The notes: generated by a model not told the origin, from the sequence alone. A stretch of DNA of 64,000 nt from Mammaliicoccus vitulinus (GCF_029024305.1 NZ_CP118974.1:992001-1056000); one strand, 5' to 3'. Positions 37,736 through 49,177 are shown, counted from the first letter of the stretch. Translations and numbers: made by a program.

Positions 37736-37749
37736 TGGAAACGATTACA
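37736..37749 (+). promoter_or_regulatory. cre site controlling acsA
   Basis: TGGAAACGATTACA matches TGNAANCGNTNNCA at every fixed position. It lies about 16 bases after the -10 box, a road-block position for CcpA. Since acuA starts 114 bases away on the other strand, it may affect both units. Confidence 0.75.
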
Positions 37750-37770
37750 TTTATAAAAGGGGAGATTTAA

Positions 37771-39483
37771 ATGAAAGTCGAAGTATACGAAGCATTAAAA
37801 GATAATTATAACCTTGCTGATTATGATGAAGCAGTTAAAAATCATAATTGGAAAGATATTGAAAAGAATTTCAGTTGGAGTGAAACTGGAAAAATAAATA
37901 TGGCCTATGAGTGCATCGACCGTCACGTCGATAATGGTAAAGGGGACAAGACTGCACTTCATTATAAAGATCAAAATAGACAAGAGAGTTACACTTTTAA
38001 AGATTTACAAATCGCTAGTAATAAAGCTGCAAACGTTTTGAAAAATAAAGCAAATGTTAAAAAAGGTGATAGAGTATTTGTTTTCATGCCTAGAACACCT
38101 GAATTATATTTTTCATTATTAGGTACTTTAAAAATTGGTGCAATTGTTGGACCGTTATTTGAAGCATTTATGGAGAAAGCAGTTAAAGATAGACTTGAAA
38201 ACAGTGAAGCAAAAGTTATTATCACTACAAATGATTTAGTTGGAAGAATTCCGAAAGATGAATTACCTAACCTTGAACATATTGTTGTTGTAGATGATGA
38301 AGTAAGTGATGAATATATTGATTTTAATAAAGAGTTTGAACAAGCTGACGAAAGCTTTGATATTGAATGGTTAGATAAAGAAGATGGCTTAATATTGCAC
38401 TACACATCAGGATCAACAGGACAGCCTAAAGGTGTTCTTCATGTTCAAGAAGCGATGGTAGTACATTATATCTCTGGTAAATATGTATTAGACCTTAAAG
38501 AAGACGATGTTTATTGGTGTACGGCTGACCCAGGTTGGGTAACTGGAACATCATATGGTATTTTTAGTCCATGGTTAAATGGTGTAACGAATTGTATCGT
38601 AGGTGGTAGATTCTCTCCTGAAGGCTGGTATGATTTTATTCAAACATATGGTGTAACAATATGGTACACGGCTCCGACAGCTTTAAGAATGTTAATGGGT
38701 GCTGGTGATGATATCGTGAACAAGTATGATTTATCATCATTGAGACATGTGTTATCTGTTGGTGAACCTTTAAACCCTGAAGTTATTAAATGGGCACATC
38801 ATGTGTTCAACCATAGAGTACACGATACTTGGTGGATGACTGAAACAGGTGGACATATGATTGTCAATTATCCATCTATGGATATTAGAGCGGGTTCAAT
38901 GGGTAAACCGTTACCTGGTATTGAAGCAGCAATCGTTGATGATCAAGGCAATGAATTACCACCGAATAGAATGGGTAATTTAGCATTGAAAAAAGGTTGG
39001 CCATCAATGATGAGAACGGTATGGAACAACCAACCTAAATATGATTCGTATTTCATTAATGATGAATGGTACGTTTCAGGTGACTCAGCTTACAAAGATG
39101 AAGATGGTTATTATTGGTTCCAAGGTAGAGTTGATGATGTGATTATGACTGCTGGTGAACGAGTAGGACCATTTGAAGTGGAATCTAAACTCGTAGAGCA
39201 TCCTGCAGTAGCAGAAGCTGGCGTTATCGGGAAACCAGACCCAGTGAGAGGTGAAATCATTAAAGCCTTTATCGCTTTAAGAGATGGCTATGAAGAATCT
39301 GACGAACTTAAAGAAGAAATTAGAATTTTTGTTAAAGAAGGATTAGCTGGTCATGCAGCACCTCGTGAAATTGAATTTAAAGATAAATTACCTAAAACAC
39401 GTTCAGGTAAAATTATGAGACGTGTATTAAAAGCTTGGGAATTAGATTTACCTGCTGGAGATTTATCTACATTAGAAGATTAA
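37771..39483 (+). CDS. acsA: Acetyl-CoA synthetase (AMP-forming)
   Basis: The 570-aa enzyme activates acetate to acetyl-CoA. AMP-binding signature YTSGSTGQPKG (about 211-221), WWMTETGGH, YVSGDSAY and GRVDDVIMTAGER are present. The C-terminal motif TRSGKIMRR has the target lysine (Lys547) that AcuA acetylates and AcuC frees. AAAGGGGAG precedes the ATG. Repressed by CcpA through the cre (inference from the site), and controlled post-translationally by the divergent acu genes. Confidence 0.95.
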   Translation: MKVEVYEALKDNYNLADYDEAVKNHNWKDIEKNFSWSETGKINMAYECIDRHVDNGKGDKTALHYKDQNRQESYTFKDLQIASNKAANVLKNKANVKKGDRVFVFMPRTPELYFSLLGTLKIGAIVGPLFEAFMEKAVKDRLENSEAKVIITTNDLVGRIPKDELPNLEHIVVVDDEVSDEYIDFNKEFEQADESFDIEWLDKEDGLILHYTSGSTGQPKGVLHVQEAMVVHYISGKYVLDLKEDDVYWCTADPGWVTGTSYGIFSPWLNGVTNCIVGGRFSPEGWYDFIQTYGVTIWYTAPTALRMLMGAGDDIVNKYDLSSLRHVLSVGEPLNPEVIKWAHHVFNHRVHDTWWMTETGGHMIVNYPSMDIRAGSMGKPLPGIEAAIVDDQGNELPPNRMGNLALKKGWPSMMRTVWNNQPKYDSYFINDEWYVSGDSAYKDEDGYYWFQGRVDDVIMTAGERVGPFEVESKLVEHPAVAEAGVIGKPDPVRGEIIKAFIALRDGYEESDELKEEIRIFVKEGLAGHAAPREIEFKDKLPKTRSGKIMRRVLKAWELDLPAGDLSTLED

Positions 39484-39493
39484 TATTAATAAA

Positions 39494-39525
39494 GTTCACG
39501 TCATTTAAATGGCGTGTTCTTTTTT
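39494..39525 (+). terminator. Terminator after acsA
   Basis: CACGTCAT pairs with ATGGCGTG (one G-T pair) around TTAA, followed by TTCTTTTTT. Confidence 0.75.
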
Positions 39526-39658
39526 GAGTTTAAATGAATTAAAAGTTAAATAATATGTGATTATATATCGACTTTTTGCTATGAGTTGTTTATTCTAAAG
39601 TTGTTAGACTAAGTCATGATACATATAATTTGTAATATAAATTTAAGGAGTGAACGTA

Positions 39659-41326
39659 TTGAGTCATTTAACAGATTTAGAAATTGCAAAACAAAGTACT
39701 TTAAGACCAATTAGTGAAATAGCTGAAAAGGTAGGTATACCATATGAAGCATTAGAACCTTATGGTCACTATAAAGGAAAAGTTGATATTACAAAGTTAA
39801 AAGATTTAAAAGAAAAAGGGAAAGTTGTATTAGTTACAGCTTTAAGCCCAACACCAGCTGGAGAAGGAAAATCTACAGTTACGGTTGGTTTAGCAGATGC
39901 TTTCAATCAATTAAATGAAAATGTAATGGTTGCATTAAGAGAACCTTCATTAGGTCCAGTCTTTGGAATGAAAGGTGGGGCTACTGGAGGCGGTTATGCT
40001 CAAGTATTACCTATGGAAGAAATTAATTTACATTTCAATGGTGACTTACATGCTATTACAACTGCAAATAATGCCCTTTCAGCATTTATTGATAATCACA
40101 TATATCATGGCAATGAATTGAATATTGATTCAAGGCGCATAGAATGGAAACGTGTACTTGATATGAATGATAGAGAATTACGTCAAGTAATTGTTGGACT
40201 AGGTGGCCCGACACGTGGTGTACCGAGAGAAGATGGATTTGATATTACAGTTGCTTCTGAAATAATGGCGATTTTCTGTTTATCAAAAAGCATTAAAGAT
40301 TTAAAAGAGAATTTAGCGAACATTACAATAGGTTATTCTGTTGATCAAAAGCCTGTTACAGTAAGAGATTTAAAAGTAGAAGGTGCATTAACTTTAATCT
40401 TGAAAGATGCAATTAAACCTAATATTGTACAAACTATAGAAGGTACCCCAGCATTTGTACATGGTGGACCATTTGCGAATATTGCTCACGGTTGCAACTC
40501 CATTATTGCGACAAATACGGCTAGGAAATTAGCGGATATCGTTGTTACAGAAAGTGGATTTGGCTCAGACTTAGGTGCAGAAAAATTCATGAATATTAAA
40601 ACACGTAAAGCAGAGTTTGATCCTAGTGCTGTTGTTATTGTCGCGACAATTAGAGCGTTAAAGATGCACGGTGGCGTTGAAAAAAATGAACTTAAAAATG
40701 AAAATGTTGAGGCAGTTAAAAAAGGTCTAGTCAATCTAGAAAGACATGTCCAAAATATTAAGCAATTTGGTGTTGAACCTGTAGTTGCTATTAACGCTTT
40801 TATACATGATACAAGTGAAGAAGTTCAAATTGTGTTAGATTGGTGTCGAGAAAACGGCGTTAAAGTTGCGCTTACAGAAGTATGGGAAAAAGGTGGAGAA
40901 GGTGGCATTGAACTTGCTAAAGCCGTGTTGCAAGTATTAGAAGAGCCACAGCAGTTTGCGCCGATTTATGATTTGAATATGTCTATTGAGGAAAAAATTG
41001 AAACAATTGTTCAAAAAGTATATGGTGGAAATTCTGTGCACTTTAGTGACAAAGCGTTAAAACAGCTTAAAACGATTAAAGAAAACGGATGGGGTAACTA
41101 TCCAGTATGCATGGCCAAAACACAATATTCATTTACTGATGATCCTAAAAAAATGGGAGCACCTTCAGATTTTGATATCACAATAAGAGAATTATCTCCT
41201 AGAACTGGCGCAGGATTTATCGTTGCATTAACAGGGGATATTATGACGATGCCTGGTTTACCTAAAAAGCCAGCAGCATTGAACATGGATGTTAATGAAG
41301 ATGGATCTGCAGTTGGTTTATTCTAA
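39659..41326 (+). CDS. fhs: Formate--tetrahydrofolate ligase
   Basis: The 555-aa enzyme makes 10-formyl-tetrahydrofolate from formate and ATP. P-loop-like [19 protein letters not shown] (about 62-80), [21 protein letters not shown], and the C-terminal [19 protein letters not shown] are clear. The start is TTG at 39659, 8 bases after AAGGAG; this gives exactly the length usual for staphylococci, while GTG at 39650 would sit on the ribosome site. It is monocistronic with a terminator shared with the PBP gene. Confidence 0.95.
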   Translation: MSHLTDLEIAKQSTLRPISEIAEKVGIPYEALEPYGHYKGKVDITKLKDLKEKGKVVLVTALSPTPAGEGKSTVTVGLADAFNQLNENVMVALREPSLGPVFGMKGGATGGGYAQVLPMEEINLHFNGDLHAITTANNALSAFIDNHIYHGNELNIDSRRIEWKRVLDMNDRELRQVIVGLGGPTRGVPREDGFDITVASEIMAIFCLSKSIKDLKENLANITIGYSVDQKPVTVRDLKVEGALTLILKDAIKPNIVQTIEGTPAFVHGGPFANIAHGCNSIIATNTARKLADIVVTESGFGSDLGAEKFMNIKTRKAEFDPSAVVIVATIRALKMHGGVEKNELKNENVEAVKKGLVNLERHVQNIKQFGVEPVVAINAFIHDTSEEVQIVLDWCRENGVKVALTEVWEKGGEGGIELAKAVLQVLEEPQQFAPIYDLNMSIEEKIETIVQKVYGGNSVHFSDKALKQLKTIKENGWGNYPVCMAKTQYSFTDDPKKMGAPSDFDITIRELSPRTGAGFIVALTGDIMTMPGLPKKPAALNMDVNEDGSAVGLF

Positions 41327-41340
41327 ATGATTTAATAGCA

Positions 41341-41385
41341 AAAAAAGAGTCTGGACAAATTAATTGTCTCAGACTCTTTTTTTTA
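41341..41385. terminator. Bidirectional terminator
   Basis: AAAAAAGAGTCTG-GACAA pairs with TTGTCTCAGACTCTTTTTT (one bulge) between convergent fhs and the PBP gene. Confidence 0.85.
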
Positions 41386-41399
41386 GCTACTTTATTAAT

Positions 41400-43844
41400 T
41401 TAGTCGCTACTTGGTGGTGCAGTGCTTGTACCACTGGATGGTTTACTATTACTTGAATTACTACTTGATTTGTATGACCACGCTTCTTTAGAATTCTTAG
41501 AAACTTTTTCTTTAGGTTTAACTTTTGATGATGTATTCGGATCAATAGATTGACCTAGACGTTTTAATACGTAGTCTGATTGAATATCTTTCTTAGATGT
41601 ATCAACCTTATCTGATATTAAAGTAGATGAAGCTTTAGGTTCACCACTACTACAACCGTCTGTTGAATTAGTGTATTGGCAAATTGTATCTTCTTTAACT
41701 GTACTTGGTCTAGTGAATTCACTATCATAACCTAGTTTTTCTCTATCAGTAGAAGACAATGCGTTAACCATATCTCTCCACATAAATAATTGATAGTGAC
41801 TATCTTCATCAAATGTAATAGGTTGATCATAACCCATCCATATACCAAGTGTTACTTTTGGTGTGTAACCTACAAATAAACTATCTTTAGCGTCTTGTGA
41901 TGTACCTGTTTTACCAGCCCAATTACCATCAAATGTATCTTTAATTTGATAACCAGAACCGTCGTCAAGGACACCTTCTAAGATGTTTGTCGTTAAATAT
42001 GTTGTAGATTCACTAAATATACGTTTAGGATCTTTCTTATGCTGATAAATGACTTCACCGTCACGTGATTTAATAGATTCAATCATGTAACTGTCATTAT
42101 ATTCACCTTTATTAGCTAATGAGCTATACCCATTTACATCTTGTTCTAGCGTGAAATCAGCTGTACCAAGTGTAAGAGCTAATCCATCTTGCACATCTTC
42201 AGGTACTGTCATACCCATTTTATTTAAGTTTTCCCAAGGTTTATAGTCTTGTACGTTACTATATAACCTCAATGTACTTAAGTTCAATGAATTTCTTAAT
42301 GCATAGTCTACTGTTACTGGACCGAATTCTCTTCTATCGTAGTTATCAGGTGAATACCCTAGATAATCGAATTTTTTGTCCAATAGTGCAGTATTTGGTG
42401 TGATTAAACCATTTTCAAATGCAGGTGCATAAGTTAATAATGGTTTCATCGTTGAACCTGGTGAACGTTTAGCTCTAGTAGCATGATTGATTTGTGATTT
42501 TTCATAATCTCTACCACCAACAAATGCTAATATTTTACCAGATTGATTTTCTTTCAGAAGGGCACCAACTTCATGTTGGAATTCTTTAGAAGCTTTTTTA
42601 CCTTCACTATTAGTGTAATCTGCTTCTCTATCCCAAGAATATCTTCCCGAATTGTTTTTAACGTCTTGAAGTTTGTCATACATATCTTTTTCAATTGTTG
42701 TATCGACACGGTAACCTTCATTACGCATAGCTGTATTTGCTTTTTCGGTATATTTTGTCATAAGGACAGGTGTTTGATCTAATTCTTTTTTAGAGATGTT
42801 GTCCTTTTTAGCTAAATGATACTTAAGTATATCAATTGTACGACTTTCCACTTCCTCAGTTAAGAACGGATATTTTTGATTCGGTTCTTCAACTTTATCA
42901 ACAAAAGATTTTTTGATGTCGAATTTTAAAGCTTCATCGTATTCTTTTTTAGTGATTTTTTCTTCTTGATACATTCTTTTAAGTACATAGTGTTGTCGGT
43001 TTATACCGTATTGTAAAGATTCATCATCTTTTAAATCACCATTTGGTAAGAAAGGTGTGTAAGTATATGGATTCTGTGGTAATCCTGCTAGATATGCAGA
43101 TTGCGCTATGTTTAAATTTTTAGCTGACTTACCAAATACACCTTGAGCTGCAGATTCAATACCTGCTATATTCGAACCATTAGAATTACGGCCAAATGAA
43201 ACAACGTTTAAATAACTATCAATAATTTCATCTTTTGATAAATTCTTCTCAACATTCATTGAAAGCAACATTTCTTTAGCTTTACGTTCAAATGATGTTT
43301 CATTCGTTAAAAGTTGATTCTTAACAAGTTGTTGCGTTAACGTACTACCACCTGAAGAATTAGCACTACCCAAAACTTCTTGAACTGAAGCTCTTAAAAA
43401 AGCTTTAGGTACAATACCGTTATGGTTATAAAAATCTTCGTCTTCTGTTGAAATAAGGGCGTTTTTAACGTTTTCACTTATTTCATTTCCTTTAATAACA
43501 TCCCTTTGGACATCACTTTTTAATCGACCAAGTGACTCTCCAGAACCAAAATAAACAGATGTACTTTCGGTCATTGAATAAAGTTGTTGCTTAATTTCTT
43601 TCTTTGACATCACTTTTTCATCTTTGACAAGTCCTGCAAAGTATCCGCCACCAATACCCAATCCTAATGCTAACAATAGACAACTTATAAATGCGATGAT
43701 GAAAAATAAATTGCTTATAACATTGTAAGTCGTATGGAATATTAACTTTGGAGACCATTTTGTTTCTTTAAAAGTATCTTTATATTTCTTACTTGAACGA
43801 TTAAATTGATCTTTGAATTTGTTTTTAGACTGATTTGAACTCAA
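41400..43844 (-). CDS. Class A penicillin-binding protein (transglycosylase/transpeptidase)
   Basis: The 814-aa protein has a short cytoplasmic start, one membrane helix (about residues 40-70), a GT51 glycosyltransferase domain and a complete transpeptidase domain. The GT51 part shows STEDEDFYNHNG and SSGGSTLTQQLVKNQLL; the transpeptidase part shows SxxK in SPGSTMKP, SxN in SLNLST and KTG in GKTGTSQDAK. A Ser/Pro-rich tail ends it (about 760-814). It should polymerise and crosslink glycan strands. I recall S. aureus having only one class A PBP (PBP2), encoded elsewhere, so a complete one here is notable. The start is TTG, with GGAGG 7-8 bases upstream. Confidence 0.9.
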   Translation of the reverse strand: MSSNQSKNKFKDQFNRSSKKYKDTFKETKWSPKLIFHTTYNVISNLFFIIAFISCLLLALGLGIGGGYFAGLVKDEKVMSKKEIKQQLYSMTESTSVYFGSGESLGRLKSDVQRDVIKGNEISENVKNALISTEDEDFYNHNGIVPKAFLRASVQEVLGSANSSGGSTLTQQLVKNQLLTNETSFERKAKEMLLSMNVEKNLSKDEIIDSYLNVVSFGRNSNGSNIAGIESAAQGVFGKSAKNLNIAQSAYLAGLPQNPYTYTPFLPNGDLKDDESLQYGINRQHYVLKRMYQEEKITKKEYDEALKFDIKKSFVDKVEEPNQKYPFLTEEVESRTIDILKYHLAKKDNISKKELDQTPVLMTKYTEKANTAMRNEGYRVDTTIEKDMYDKLQDVKNNSGRYSWDREADYTNSEGKKASKEFQHEVGALLKENQSGKILAFVGGRDYEKSQINHATRAKRSPGSTMKPLLTYAPAFENGLITPNTALLDKKFDYLGYSPDNYDRREFGPVTVDYALRNSLNLSTLRLYSNVQDYKPWENLNKMGMTVPEDVQDGLALTLGTADFTLEQDVNGYSSLANKGEYNDSYMIESIKSRDGEVIYQHKKDPKRIFSESTTYLTTNILEGVLDDGSGYQIKDTFDGNWAGKTGTSQDAKDSLFVGYTPKVTLGIWMGYDQPITFDEDSHYQLFMWRDMVNALSSTDREKLGYDSEFTRPSTVKEDTICQYTNSTDGCSSGEPKASSTLISDKVDTSKKDIQSDYVLKRLGQSIDPNTSSKVKPKEKVSKNSKEAWSYKSSSNSSNSKPSSGTSTAPPSSD

Positions 43845-43893
43845 ATTTTTACCTCCAATCTAATCATTATTATTATAACATATATACATAGTG

Positions 43894-43922
43894 TTGACTT
43901 TTAAAAAAGTAACGTATATACT
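43894..43922 (+). promoter_or_regulatory. Promoter of the tyrS T-box leader
   Basis: TTGACT, 17 bases, TATACT; the predicted start is near 43929. Confidence 0.75.
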
Positions 43923-43928
43923 TTGTAA

Positions 43929-45447
<1,519 letters not shown>

Positions 45448-45456
45448 TTTGAGATT

Positions 45457-45497
45457 AAAAGCACAATAAAGAAATCATTTATTGTGCTTTTTCTTTT
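45457..45497 (+). terminator. Terminator after tyrS
   Basis: AAAAGCACAATAAA pairs perfectly with TTTATTGTGCTTTT across 7 bases, with T-rich sequence after. Confidence 0.9.
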
Positions 45498-45575
45498 ATT
45501 CATTGACCAGTATTAGTATGACATTTATTGTATAATTAAATAGAGATATATTTATAGAGAAAGGGAGAAAATTAA

Positions 45576-46154
45576 ATGAAAAAATATTTAGGACCCATTA
45601 TTGCTGTAGTAGCAGTAATCGTAATTGTAGGTTTGATAATGATCGGACCATATAATAGATTGGTAGGTTTAGAAGAAGAAGCAGATAAATCTTTGTCTAA
45701 TATTGATAACCAATTGCAAAGACGTGTCGATTTAATACCTAATTTAGTTGATACTGTTAAAGGTTATACTAAACACGAAGAGAAAGTGTTTAAAGACGTA
45801 TCTGATGCACGTAGTAAATTAGCTGGAGCGAACTCACCAGAAGATAAAGCACAAGCTAATGATGAAGTGAATAGTGCGTTAAGTCGTTTAATTGCGATTA
45901 GTGAAAATTACCCTGATTTAAAAGCAGATAAGCAATTTACTGGTTTAAGAGACGAACTAGCTGGAACTGAAAATAGAATTGCAGTAGCTAGAAAAGATTA
46001 TAATGAATCAATCAATGAATATAATCAAGCTACTCGTAGATTCCCATCTAGTATCGTTGCAGGATTGTTTAATTTTGATAAAAAAGAATATTTCCAAGCT
46101 AAAGGTGAAGCTAAAGATGCCCCTAAGGTAGACTTTGGCGGAGATGAATCTTAA
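45576..46154 (+). CDS. lemA: LemA-family membrane protein
   Basis: The 192-aa protein has one N-terminal membrane helix (about residues 5-26) and the LemA helical domain: the YNRLVGLEEEADKSLSNIDNQLQRR segment, then DLIPNLVDTVKGYTKHE and YNEYN-like NESINEYNQATRRFPSSIVA. The function is unknown. It is followed with a one-base overlap by a TPM-domain gene, and such LemA-TPM pairs are common in firmicutes, suggesting a shared envelope role. Confidence 0.9.
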   Translation: MKKYLGPIIAVVAVIVIVGLIMIGPYNRLVGLEEEADKSLSNIDNQLQRRVDLIPNLVDTVKGYTKHEEKVFKDVSDARSKLAGANSPEDKAQANDEVNSALSRLIAISENYPDLKADKQFTGLRDELAGTENRIAVARKDYNESINEYNQATRRFPSSIVAGLFNFDKKEYFQAKGEAKDAPKVDFGGDES

Positions 46155-46996
46155 TGAAGTCAATGTTTAAACGATTTTGCGTATTGCTTATCATAAGCTT
46201 TTTTTCACTAAGCTCAATTGTACAAGCAGCAGATGACAAGTTTCCTAAGTTAGAACAACCTGTTTTTGTCCAAGATCATGCGCATTTAATCAATGATAAG
46301 GATAAAGATAAAATCAGCAAAAAGGGTCAAAAATTGCAAGATGGTACGGATGCAGATATTTTGTTAATGACAATGAAATCTGTCGGACAAACACCTAGAC
46401 AAGATTATGCTTTAGAAGCGGGTAGACATTACAAAGTTGGTGATCAAAAACATAACAGAGGTATTGTGATACTTTTGAATATGGACAACGGTAATGAATA
46501 TAACAATAGAGGCATCGATATTGCAGTTGGAGATGGTTTAGAAGGTGTTCTTAATGATGCTAAAGTCGGTGAATTAATTGATACTAACTTTATGCCTTAT
46601 CAAGAAAAAGCTTCTAGAACAAACGATGCAAAAAAAGCGAAAGCTTATTATAGTCAAGGATTAACGAAATTATATGATGCTGTTTGGGATGAAATTGCTA
46701 AAAGTTATGGTTATGACGGTAAAGAATTTACTGAAGATGAACCTCAAAGTAGTGGTTTAGGTAAAATTCCATTTGTATTCTTCATATTATTCATCATTGT
46801 GTTCTTCATTATATACTTGAAAAATGGAGGCGGAAAACCGCCTCGTGGTGGTAGTGGAAGAGGAACAAGACGTGGAATGGCAGGACCATTTATATTTGGA
46901 GGATCATCAGGTAGTTCTGGTGGTGGATTCTCCGGAGGTGGTGGCTTCGGTGGTGGCGGTGGATTCTCTGGCGGCGGAGCCGGTAGAGGATTCTAG
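46154..46996 (+). CDS. TPM-domain (YgcG-type) exported membrane protein
   Basis: The 280-aa protein has a signal peptide (residues 1-25, ending IVQAA) and an extracytoplasmic TPM domain (about 33-185: FVQDHAHLINDKDKDKISK, GTDADILLMTMKSVG, NRGIVILLNMDNG). A C-terminal membrane helix (about 205-223) and a cytoplasmic Gly/Ser-rich tail (about 225-280, ending GGGAGRGF) follow. The tail is a low-complexity glycine-phenylalanine region, usual for YgcG/YdjH relatives. The start overlaps the lemA stop by one base. The precise function is unknown. Confidence 0.88.
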   Translation: MKSMFKRFCVLLIISFFSLSSIVQAADDKFPKLEQPVFVQDHAHLINDKDKDKISKKGQKLQDGTDADILLMTMKSVGQTPRQDYALEAGRHYKVGDQKHNRGIVILLNMDNGNEYNNRGIDIAVGDGLEGVLNDAKVGELIDTNFMPYQEKASRTNDAKKAKAYYSQGLTKLYDAVWDEIAKSYGYDGKEFTEDEPQSSGLGKIPFVFFILFIIVFFIIYLKNGGGKPPRGGSGRGTRRGMAGPFIFGGSSGSSGGGFSGGGGFGGGGGFSGGGAGRGF

Positions 46997-47040
46997 CAAG
47001 CTATAAATGAGTTTAGGTCATCATTATCCAATCTCAAAAT

Positions 47041-47086
47041 AAAAGATCTCTTCATTAGGTTATAGCCTAGTGAAGAGATCTTTTTA
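47041..47086. terminator. Bidirectional terminator, copy 3 of the ATCTCTTCA hairpin family
   Basis: A 19-bp stem (47041-47059 with 47066-47084) separates convergent TPM and HtrA genes. Confidence 0.88.
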
Positions 47087-47110
47087 CGTTCTGAAATATT
47101 AGGTATATAT

Positions 47111-48364
47111 TTAATTTTGTTCTTTTAAAGTTATATTTGTATTATGTTCTTTACCATTTCTTATATATTTAATTGTGATTTTATCTCCAGGTTTCTTCTC
47201 TTTATATATATAATTTTTGATATCTGACACATCTGAAACATTATGCCCATCTACTTCAATAATAACATCATCTTTTTTAAGACCGTTATTTGCCTTTTCA
47301 TCAACTTCCGAAATATATACACCTTTATCGGTTGTTAATTTTAATTCTTTTTTGTATTGGCTTGGAATATCATTAATAGAAATCATACTTATACCAATAT
47401 AAGGTCTTGTCACTTTACCATCATCCATTATGTCTTTAATGATATTGTCTACTTCATTACTAGGTATTGCAAAACCGATGCCTTCTACATCAGAGCGAGA
47501 TATTTTCATTGAGTTAATACCAATTAAGTTACCATTTAAATCAATTAATGCACCGCCAGAGTTACCAGGGTTGATGGCTGCATCTGTTTGTATAACAGTT
47601 GCTTCAGTAACACCTTCAGAAGTTTGTACGTTCATTGTACGTTCTTCAGATGAAATGATACCTTGTGTAACACTGTTAGCAAATTCTAAGCCTAATGGAT
47701 TACCTAAAGCAAACACTGTTTCGCCAGCTTTTACTTTAGAAGAATCTGCGAATTTAAGTGGTTTAATGTTATAGTTTCCTTCTATTTTTAAAACAGCTAA
47801 ATCTGTCATGACATCAGTACCTACAAGTTTAGCTTTAACGGACTTATCATTGTGAAGTCGTACTTCAATTTCGTTTGCACCTTCGATAACGTGGTTGTTC
47901 GTAACGATATAAGCACTGTTTTTATCAGATTGATAAATGACACCAGTACCAGTACCTGTTTCTTGAGAATCGCCAGATTCACCTGAACTTTTACCTCCGA
48001 AGAATGATTCTAATCCACTTGCTTTTTGCTTGTTAATCACACCAACAATCGACGGAGATACTTCCTCAATCATTTTGGATACGGATTTATTACTCGATTT
48101 ATTATCTTTAATATTACCGCCTTTTTCATTCGCTGGAGCTTTCGTTATTTTTGCTTCGTCATTGTAATTATTGACGACATCCATAATTTTAGTACCGCCG
48201 ATATATAAAGCAAGTATTAAAACGGCACCAACAATTCCTGATAAAAATGGTATAAGACAACTTTGGTACCAAGGAATCTTATTTTTCTTCTTATAATAAT
48301 AATCATTAGAAGTTGTTTGATTTAATTTTGGATTTTGGTTATCCCCATTATGATTCTGATCCAT
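47111..48364 (-). CDS. HtrA/DegP-like serine protease
   Basis: The 417-aa membrane-anchored protease has a hydrophilic cytoplasmic start (about 1-35) and one membrane helix (about 36-56). A trypsin-like domain follows with the triad His in VTNNHVIEGA, Asp in MTDLAVLKI and Ser in INPGNSGGALID, then one PDZ domain (about 325-410). It should degrade or refold damaged exported proteins. The ATG at 48364 follows GGAGG by 7 bases. Confidence 0.93.
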   Translation of the reverse strand: MDQNHNGDNQNPKLNQTTSNDYYYKKKNKIPWYQSCLIPFLSGIVGAVLILALYIGGTKIMDVVNNYNDEAKITKAPANEKGGNIKDNKSSNKSVSKMIEEVSPSIVGVINKQKASGLESFFGGKSSGESGDSQETGTGTGVIYQSDKNSAYIVTNNHVIEGANEIEVRLHNDKSVKAKLVGTDVMTDLAVLKIEGNYNIKPLKFADSSKVKAGETVFALGNPLGLEFANSVTQGIISSEERTMNVQTSEGVTEATVIQTDAAINPGNSGGALIDLNGNLIGINSMKISRSDVEGIGFAIPSNEVDNIIKDIMDDGKVTRPYIGISMISINDIPSQYKKELKLTTDKGVYISEVDEKANNGLKKDDVIIEVDGHNVSDVSDIKNYIYKEKKPGDKITIKYIRNGKEHNTNITLKEQN

Positions 48365-48531
48365 TTACATGCCTCCTTAAACATTGTCCATAAAATAATT
48401 ATTATAGATATTGCATTAAATTGCCAATGATATGATGTTTTTTAATTGTTACAATATTTTGTATGAAAACTTGAGACTATAGTAGTAGAGTGATAAAATA
48501 TGAATATCATTAAGAAGAGAGTGGTCAATAA

Positions 48532-49170
48532 ATGTATAAATTTGCTAGTACTGTTTTACATATTGTTTTCCAAAAGTTTGGTAAACAAGTTATAACAATC
48601 AATAAAGAGAAGGTTCCAGATGAACCGTATATCGTAACTTGTACACATACAGGTTATGTCGAAGTCATCATGTTAGCGTTAAGTTTGTATCCAACTGAAA
48701 TTAATTATATGGCTAAAAAAGAATTGTTTTCTAAAGACTGGTCAAATAAGTTCTTTCATTCTGTAAATGCTTTTCCTGTAGATAGAGAAAAGCCTGGACC
48801 AAGTACATTAAAAATTCCAGTGAAACTACTTAACAAAGGTAAAAGTGTTGGCATTTTCCCTTCAGGTCATAGAGCTGAAGCAGGAGGAGCACCATTAAAA
48901 AGAGGTGCAGCAACAATAGCAGTATTAAGCAATAAACCGATTGTACCTGCAGCTTTTGAAGGTCCTAACCAAGTGAAATCAATGTTTGGCTTTAGACAAA
49001 AATCATTTATAAAATTCGGAGATCCGATTGATCCAAGTACTTTTTCAAGTGATTTAAAGAAAAGCGAAAAGATTGCAAAAGTAATGGAGTTATTAGAAGA
49101 AAGAACGAATACATTACAAAAAGAAGTTACATATATAGCAAGTAAAGCGCAGCAAAAATCATTAAAATAA
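48532..49170 (+). CDS. PlsC-like 1-acylglycerol-3-phosphate acyltransferase with altered motifs
   Basis: The 212-aa protein has the LPLAT fold. In block I the usual H-x4-D reads H39-TGYV-E44, so the aspartate is a glutamate; in block III the usual FPEGTR reads FPSGHR (109-114). NAFPVDREKPGPSTL fits block II and IVPAAFEGP block IV. Both changes touch residues normally needed for catalysis or acyl acceptor binding, so activity or substrate may differ from PlsC. It has no membrane helix of note. It is monocistronic. Confidence 0.82.
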   Translation: MYKFASTVLHIVFQKFGKQVITINKEKVPDEPYIVTCTHTGYVEVIMLALSLYPTEINYMAKKELFSKDWSNKFFHSVNAFPVDREKPGPSTLKIPVKLLNKGKSVGIFPSGHRAEAGGAPLKRGAATIAVLSNKPIVPAAFEGPNQVKSMFGFRQKSFIKFGDPIDPSTFSSDLKKSEKIAKVMELLEERTNTLQKEVTYIASKAQQKSLK

Positions 49171-49177
49171 TATAGGG

